From Chloroflexota bacterium (GTDB taxonomy: Bacteria > Chloroflexota > Anaerolineae > Anaerolineales > Villigracilaceae): DNA of 38,036 nt. The notes under the pieces were generated by a model, which saw only the letters and a program-made list of their open reading frames with translations, did no database searches and was not told the origin of the DNA. The stretch spans positions 1-38,036 of the forward strand of contig JACPVB010000195.1 of the NCBI GenBank assembly GCA_016191985.1, in the 5' to 3' direction. Below, in pieces: positions 32,372 to 38,036 of this stretch; position 1 is the first letter of the stretch, and each line of letters starts with the position of its first letter. A program made the translations under genes and the position numbers.

Positions 32372-34167
32372 CGTTTTCTTTCCAAATATTCCTGAACTTC
32401 GATCATGGGTGGACGTTCGCGCTCGGCGATTTCTTCCACTTCCAAATAATAACCTTTTCTACCATGGCGGATCAACTTCATGGAGCGGTTCACATCCTCC
32501 AGGACCGCCCCCCCGAAGCGGCTCTCCAGTTTTCGGATGACAGTTTGGATAATGGCAAAGGACATTTTGCTCAATGCCTCCAGGTGCTGGTTGTGATGGA
32601 TGCGCTCGAGCAAATCCACCTGCGCGATGGCACGCAATCCAAACTTTTCATAAATATCGATCAACAAGCCGGTCTCCACCCCATAGCCGGAGAAGAAGGA
32701 AATCTGTTCCAATGCTTTGCGCCTGCCCGCATATTCACCGGAGAGCGGCTGCACCACCCCGGAGAGTTCGGGATAAAACAGGTTCAATAATGGCCGCGCA
32801 GTCAACTCGGTGACGCGCCCGCCGCCGCCCACCTGCATCTTCTGCCCCACTCTTAAAGGCCGCCGATAAAAACCTTTCACCAACTGCACCTGTTGATTCA
32901 GCAGCAGCGGGCCGATGATGCCATACACAAAGCGCGGGTGAATATTGACGATGTCGGTATCGATCCATACCACGATGTCGCCGCGCGTTACAAGCAAACT
33001 CTTCCACAAGGCTTCGCCTTTGCCGTCTCGCGGCCTTAACCTCTCCAACAGTTGCTGGTGAATATAAACAGGCACACCCGTCTCTTTTGCGATCTCACGC
33101 GTCTGATCCGTTGAATTTGAATCGATCAAAACGATCTCATCCAGCAGCGGCACTTTCTCGACCAGTTCCTTCTTCATCATGTTGATCACTTTCCCCACAG
33201 TCTCCTGCTCGTTCAGGGCCGGTAGCGCCAGACTGATCGTGACACCCTGCTGGCGTTTCAACTCGATCAGGTCTTTCAATTGCGAAAATTCATCGGCATG
33301 GTAGGTATTCTCGGCAAACCATTTATCCACCAAAATGGAGATGGCTTGCAAACCCGCGCTTTCATCGTAATTCAATTGAGGCAGGGGGCGTCCACTTTTC
33401 ACGGCAATCACCACGCCGGGCGCTTCACGCAAAATGCGGTCTGCAAAAGGGCCGAGCGAAGCGGAACTTGAAGCGGGCTGGGATGTGGTTCCGAGAATGA
33501 TGGCATCTGCCTGCTTTGCGTTATTCAGGATCAATTCTGCCGCATCATCCGTAACTGTGAACTGCTTCTGCACTTCCGGCATTTGCTTCAGAATGCGTTC
33601 GAGTCCCTTGAAGGGCGCGTCGCTTCCCGCTGCAGGGTCATTTGTGCCGCGCAGATGCAAAGCCGTGACACCCTTTGAATGCAGACCCAGACCCACGCGT
33701 AACGCCAATTCGGCATGAGGCCCGCCTCTTAACGGAACGAGTACCTGCTTCGGTTTACTGGAGAGTTTTCCACGCACCAAAGCGACATTGCACGGGGGCC
33801 GTGTCAGCACTTCGTTCACCGTCACGCCCAACGCCTGGAAGTGCGCGTCCCAATCCAGGCAGAGCAGGTCGGGCTTTTCATCCTGCAAAACTTTCACCAG
33901 ATCCACCCACGGGTGGTATGAGACGATGATCTGTGACTTGCTGGTGATGTTTTCGTCTTTTCCATAATGACGTAATTGTTTTCGCAACGCGCGTGCAGCG
34001 GGAGCCGCCGTGCTCAGCGACTCTTCTGAAGGCACGACCACGATGCCCACAAGGATGAACTTCGCATCGAAATGGCGCGCAACTTCAAGTGTGTGAATGC
34101 CCGGCCCATCGTGCACAAAAGGGATGAGGATCTTATGGATGGGGACAAATTCGGAATGTGTTCGCAT
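32368..34167 (-). CDS. Fusion of two universal-stress-protein-like domains and a glucosyl-3-phosphoglycerate synthase (GpgS-like, GT81) domain
   Basis: N-terminal USP-like repeats (ILIPFVHDGPG...; VLVPLRGGPHAELALRVGLGL...IILGTTSQP); C-terminal SLALPALNEQETVGKVI...VLIDSNSTDQTREIA...DGKGEALWKSLLVTRGDIVVWIDTDIVN...QLVKGFYRRPL...GGGRVTELTARPLLNLFYPELSGVVQPLSGEYAGRR. Confidence 0.85.
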   Translation of the reverse strand: MRTHSEFVPIHKILIPFVHDGPGIHTLEVARHFDAKFILVGIVVVPSEESLSTAAPAARALRKQLRHYGKDENITSKSQIIVSYHPWVDLVKVLQDEKPDLLCLDWDAHFQALGVTVNEVLTRPPCNVALVRGKLSSKPKQVLVPLRGGPHAELALRVGLGLHSKGVTALHLRGTNDPAAGSDAPFKGLERILKQMPEVQKQFTVTDDAAELILNNAKQADAIILGTTSQPASSSASLGPFADRILREAPGVVIAVKSGRPLPQLNYDESAGLQAISILVDKWFAENTYHADEFSQLKDLIELKRQQGVTISLALPALNEQETVGKVINMMKKELVEKVPLLDEIVLIDSNSTDQTREIAKETGVPVYIHQQLLERLRPRDGKGEALWKSLLVTRGDIVVWIDTDIVNIHPRFVYGIIGPLLLNQQVQLVKGFYRRPLRVGQKMQVGGGGRVTELTARPLLNLFYPELSGVVQPLSGEYAGRRKALEQISFFSGYGVETGLLIDIYEKFGLRAIAQVDLLERIHHNQHLEALSKMSFAIIQTVIRKLESRFGGAVLEDVNRSMKLIRHGRKGYYLEVEEIAERERPPMIEVQEYLERKR

Positions 34168-34220
34168 GGTTGTTATCCTTTGCAGCTATGGAGTGCGTCG
34201 TACCTGACTCATAAGCGGAT

Positions 34221-35477
34221 TTATTTCTTCACGGCTCCACCCGCCAGGTGCGACACACCTTCAGAGGAAATAAGGGGCACGATATATTGGCGATGGATCG
34301 CTTCCCAACGGAAGGTGGAACGGATGCGCATCGAAAGGCGCGCAGGTGCGGTCAATTGAAAATAATTTGCGATCAACCCCGCAACTCGTTCCGGCTTTTC
34401 ATCCGGTGAAAAGAAAATTGCATCCTCCATCCCCAACTCGCGCAAAGGGAGAATATCCGCGCAAAATGCGGGCAAATGACCGAATGCGGCTTCGATCAAC
34501 GGAATGCCAAATCCCTCCTCGCGGCTGGGGAGGAAGAGCGCATCGGCAACACGAAAAAAATCCGCAATGACGGCATCGGGCAAAAAAGAGTCTACGAGTT
34601 CGGCAAGGAAATGAGCTGAACCCTGCAAACCCAATTGCGTACGCAAATTCGATAACATGTCGAAGTAAACGTGGTTGCTGGCATTATGCGGCCCCAACGG
34701 ACCTGTCACCACGAGGGCCGCTTTTGGAAATTGCCTTTGTAATTCCAGCAGCATATGCAAAGCCAGTTCAATATTTTTGCGCGGCGTCACACGGACGGGC
34801 AGCAGCAGGATCGGTGCGGCATCCAGCAGCTTTGTCCGTTCCAACAGAATTTGAGTCTGCAATTCCAGTTTGTAAAAGCGATCTACATCCACACCGTTGG
34901 GAATGACGTGAATCGCCTCGGGAGAAATATCCATTAAACGCGCCAATTCCGCGCGGCGCAATTCCGAAACGACCACATGTGTGGTCTCCCCCCAATCCGT
35001 CCGCAATAAATCCCAGGGATGTCCGTTATGAAGTTCGGGCAAATAGCGTGGCGTTGTCCACGCGAGATCATGATGCCATAAAATCAAACGCGGCAGTTTT
35101 TGCGCAGCGTGCAATTTATGAAGCGCGGCGGTGAGCGCAAGATTCTTGTTCAATGAACAGACATTATGCGCGATCAAAATATCCATGTCCGATACCGCAT
35201 CCTGCAATTGGACGGCGAGTTCATCGCGCAGCGCCTCGAACCCCGCCGTCACTTCGCCGCGATCCAACTGGTCCTTCACCTGCGCCACCCGTTCATGGCG
35301 CGAATCGGCCAGGGGAATCTTTGTCAACGGAATCTGATAGCTCAACGATTCGCCGCGTGCCGCAAGCAGGTGGATAGAATGCCCTTCCTCCGTCATCAGC
35401 CGCGCGTGATGAGCGATCACACTTTCCACGCCGCCGACGATGGGCGGGACCGAATAATGGAGAATGGCAATCTTCAT
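34221..35477 (-). CDS. GT4-family glycosyltransferase
   Basis: MKIAILHYSVPPIVGGVESVIAHHARLMTEEGHSIHLLAARGE...VIPNGVDVDRFY...LFLPSREEGFGIPLIEAAFGHLPAF; ATGA overlap with the upstream GT gene sets the start at 35477. Confidence 0.9.
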   Translation of the reverse strand: MKIAILHYSVPPIVGGVESVIAHHARLMTEEGHSIHLLAARGESLSYQIPLTKIPLADSRHERVAQVKDQLDRGEVTAGFEALRDELAVQLQDAVSDMDILIAHNVCSLNKNLALTAALHKLHAAQKLPRLILWHHDLAWTTPRYLPELHNGHPWDLLRTDWGETTHVVVSELRRAELARLMDISPEAIHVIPNGVDVDRFYKLELQTQILLERTKLLDAAPILLLPVRVTPRKNIELALHMLLELQRQFPKAALVVTGPLGPHNASNHVYFDMLSNLRTQLGLQGSAHFLAELVDSFLPDAVIADFFRVADALFLPSREEGFGIPLIEAAFGHLPAFCADILPLRELGMEDAIFFSPDEKPERVAGLIANYFQLTAPARLSMRIRSTFRWEAIHRQYIVPLISSEGVSHLAGGAVKK

Positions 35478-36817
35478 ATCTGCTGCCCCAAACAATCCGC
35501 GAGGATGGATTGCAGGCGGCGCTCCAAAACGGTGTAGGAGAAATAGCGTTTCGCAAGTTGATAATTCTCCTCGGCCCATACCCGCGCTTGCGCCGGTGTT
35601 TGTAAAACATCGCGCACCGCTTTGAGCGTATTTGCGCTGATGAATCCATCGAACCAGACCGCGCGAAAGCCTTTCGGCTTGATATCCACTTCGTAGATGG
35701 AATAGTTATTCACCAAAATCGGGCGGCGATAATACACGGCTTCCAAAAACGCATTGCCAAACCCTTCGATACTGGATGGATACGTGACCATATCCGCGTG
35801 TGGATACACATCGCCGAGTGTGTAAATTTTCCTGCCGTCTTCGGTCATGCCGCGAAAATCCTGCACCTGATCCGCTTCAAAGCGAATGGTCACATCCAAT
35901 AAATGGGCATACTCACGGACACGCTGCTCGTAGTCTGTACCTTCATCTCCCGAGGCGTGAGAGATGACCAGTTTTGCGGGGAGGTCGAGCCTGCGGACAA
36001 GTTCCACGGCATGTTCAATCCCTTTGCGCTGGATGACGCGCGTGGGTTGCAGGAAAAAATATTCGTCCGCTTGAATGCCAAAATCTGCGCGAACGGTTTG
36101 GGTGTAGAGGTCCGGGTCGGGTGGCGGAGAGTCGAAGTCCATCACGTTGGGGATCATGCGCGAGGTGACACCATACCGTGAAGCGATCTGCTGGGCCTGG
36201 ATCGAGTTGATGACCACATGTCGAATCGAAGGCAGGGTGGGCGGGAAGGCCGCGGCGAGATAATCTCCCACACAATTCACCTGAAAGCGCTGGCGTTCCC
36301 AGTGAAAATCATGATGGTGCGCAATCGTGGGGAAACCCGTCTCGGCGATGAACTCCGTCAATGCAAGACCAAGCGGCAGATTAAGCGGGATCGTCACCGC
36401 GTTTTCGATGATGAGGATTTGCAAATCGAAACGATGTGCAAACTCGTACAACTGCACTTTGAAATATTCCTTGAGCACATTTACGCTGCGTGTCAGTTGC
36501 GGCGGGCGCACGTAGATGGAGAAAAAATCCTTATGCAGGGAAGCGATCTCAGGATGGGCGGCGCGCGCTTCTCTTGTGACCATCCAGCTGCCGGAATACG
36601 CCATTTTATTGAGCGCGTCGATTTCCGGGTGACGATAAAACGCCTCAGGCACGACCTGGGAGCGTTCCGGGCTTCGATCAGATTGACCTGCGAAATAAAA
36701 GCATTCGTGGCCGAGCCGTTCGAGTACGGTTGCCCACTTCGCCGTTTCAAGTGAAACGCCGTCAGTCCCTGCGAAACGGGTGGAGATAAAACCGATATGA
36801 AGGTGGGGGGTTGTCAT
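35474..36817 (-). CDS. GT4-family glycosyltransferase
   Basis: MTTPHLHIGFISTRFAGTDGVSLETAKWATVLERLGHECFYFAG...MIPNVMDF...FLQPTRVIQRKGIEHAVELV...VTYPSSIEGFGNAFLEAVYYRRPILVN; ATGA overlap with the GH13 gene. Confidence 0.9.
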   Translation of the reverse strand: MTTPHLHIGFISTRFAGTDGVSLETAKWATVLERLGHECFYFAGQSDRSPERSQVVPEAFYRHPEIDALNKMAYSGSWMVTREARAAHPEIASLHKDFFSIYVRPPQLTRSVNVLKEYFKVQLYEFAHRFDLQILIIENAVTIPLNLPLGLALTEFIAETGFPTIAHHHDFHWERQRFQVNCVGDYLAAAFPPTLPSIRHVVINSIQAQQIASRYGVTSRMIPNVMDFDSPPPDPDLYTQTVRADFGIQADEYFFLQPTRVIQRKGIEHAVELVRRLDLPAKLVISHASGDEGTDYEQRVREYAHLLDVTIRFEADQVQDFRGMTEDGRKIYTLGDVYPHADMVTYPSSIEGFGNAFLEAVYYRRPILVNNYSIYEVDIKPKGFRAVWFDGFISANTLKAVRDVLQTPAQARVWAEENYQLAKRYFSYTVLERRLQSILADCLGQQI

Positions 36818-38036
36818 ATTATTTTTACCCATAAAATTTGATAAGGGTCGAGATGGATTTTTGAAACCTGTAAAGATTGACCTGTAACCAGGTCTACTGC
36901 CGATGTGTAATTTGTTGTGAAAGCAATCTCCTGTGCACCGACATTATGCAAACATACCACATGTGATTTTGAATCAGGTGAGATGCGTTCAATGGCAAAG
37001 ACAGCCGGGTGAACATCCAATATCTTTTGCGTGCCATGTGGATTAAAGGCCGGTGCGCTGCTCCTTGCCTGCAGCAACTGGCGGTAGCGTGTGAAAACTT
37101 TTAAGCGCAGGGAGCTTTCATCCATGAGTTCGTTCTGCAATTGGTCGAGCTGGAATTTTTCGCGGTTGATCGTGCGGTTGCGCCCTGTCTGCTTGACGCC
37201 TTCGATCCATCCGCGTGAGCCGAAGAGACTGTGAAAGTAAATTCCCGGCATACCCACAAGCGTGAGCATGATGGCTTGCGAGGCAATGAAGCGGTTGATC
37301 TGCAAATCCAGCGGCTCGCTCCCATTCGGGTTGGAGAGTGCGTTGAAATAGTTGATGTTCATTTCATACGGACTTTGCGAACCATCTGCGTTGTGTTTGT
37401 AGGAAATGAGTCCGCCGTGTTCGAGGGCTTTGTCCACAAGCGCGTCGATGTCAGCGTTGGATAATATCCCTCGGGCAGGATTCAGCCCGATCCCGTCGTG
37501 TGAGGCGAGGAAGTTGAAGAAGGTTGTTTTATCGGAAGGCAGCGCCAGCGTCTTCGCCCAATCGGATAAGATGCGCGCATCGCCGGTGTGAAAGGTGTGC
37601 AGGGTCAGCGGCGGCAGGGCAAAGTTGTAAACGAGCTGCGCTTCGTTCGTCCCATCTCCAAAATAGGAGATGTTGTCGATGTGCGGCACGTTGGTTTCGG
37701 TGATGAGGTAAACATACGGGGCGACTTCGTTCAGCGCAGCGCGCAGGAATTGAATGACATGATGGGTTTTCGGCAGATGGATGCAGTTTGTGCCGATCTC
37801 CTTCCATAAATAGGCAATCGCATCGAGGCGGATAAAGGTGGCTCCGCGCTCCACGTACATGAGCAGGATGTCGAGAATTTCAAGCAGAACTTCGGGGTTC
37901 TGATAATTCAAATCGATCTGGTCTTCACTGAATGTCGTCCACACGCGTTTTTCACCTGAGGGTGTAGTGCAGGTTGTCAGCAAAGACAAGGCGCGCGGAC
38001 GGACCACCTGCGAAAGATCAGGCGAGCCATCCACTG
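36814..38036 (-). CDS. GH13 sucrose-phosphorylase-like enzyme, candidate glucosylglycerate phosphorylase (partial at the right edge)
   Basis: VWTTFSEDQIDLNYQNPEVLLEILDILLMYVERGATFIRLDAIAYLWKEIGTNCIHLPKTH...ITETNVPHIDNISYFGDGTNEAQLVYNFALPP...FLASHDGIGLNPARGIL; the N-terminus is beyond the window. Confidence 0.82.
   Translation of the reverse strand, partial: VDGSPDLSQVVRPRALSLLTTCTTPSGEKRVWTTFSEDQIDLNYQNPEVLLEILDILLMYVERGATFIRLDAIAYLWKEIGTNCIHLPKTHHVIQFLRAALNEVAPYVYLITETNVPHIDNISYFGDGTNEAQLVYNFALPPLTLHTFHTGDARILSDWAKTLALPSDKTTFFNFLASHDGIGLNPARGILSNADIDALVDKALEHGGLISYKHNADGSQSPYEMNINYFNALSNPNGSEPLDLQINRFIASQAIMLTLVGMPGIYFHSLFGSRGWIEGVKQTGRNRTINREKFQLDQLQNELMDESSLRLKVFTRYRQLLQARSSAPAFNPHGTQKILDVHPAVFAIERISPDSKSHVVCLHNVGAQEIAFTTNYTSAVDLVTGQSLQVSKIHLDPYQILWVKII

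Overview
The window looks chromosomal and probably comes from an Anaerolineae-like Chloroflexota genome. That lineage call is an inference from gene content and was not tested. I found no phage, transposase or CRISPR array. Most genes are on the minus strand in tightly coupled operons, many joined by 4-bp ATGA overlaps. From left to right: a partial S51-like peptidase, tmk, an R3H/AAA ATPase, a HEPN/MNT pair, a DUF389-SH3 membrane protein, a phosphohexomutase, an LPNTG-tailed protein, and a 7-gene operon (8487-16151). That operon combines a MutL/GlmL-type ASKHA ATPase, several membrane proteins and a zinc-ribbon protein carrying 14 PxWL-like repeats. Next come glgC with a 34-aa upstream microprotein, tRNA-Leu(CAA), ychF, pepF, a GNAT protein, ssb, panC and an alpha/beta hydrolase. 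A Mn2+ (yybP-ykoY type) riboswitch with promoter and terminator then precedes an operon holding a novel small membrane protein, a DedA protein and a P-type ATPase. After it come tandem DarA-like c-di-AMP receptor paralogs, an ArsB/NhaD transporter with a CBS protein, and a probable glucosylglycerate-type cluster: GH13 phosphorylase, two GT4s, a USP-GpgS fusion and a phosphatase. The best candidates for undescribed biology are (1) the MutL-like/PxWL-repeat membrane operon, (2) the riboswitch-controlled cation operon with an acidic 91-aa membrane protein, and (3) the glucosylglycerate cluster with its USP-GpgS fusion. All family calls are by eye; no database search was run.
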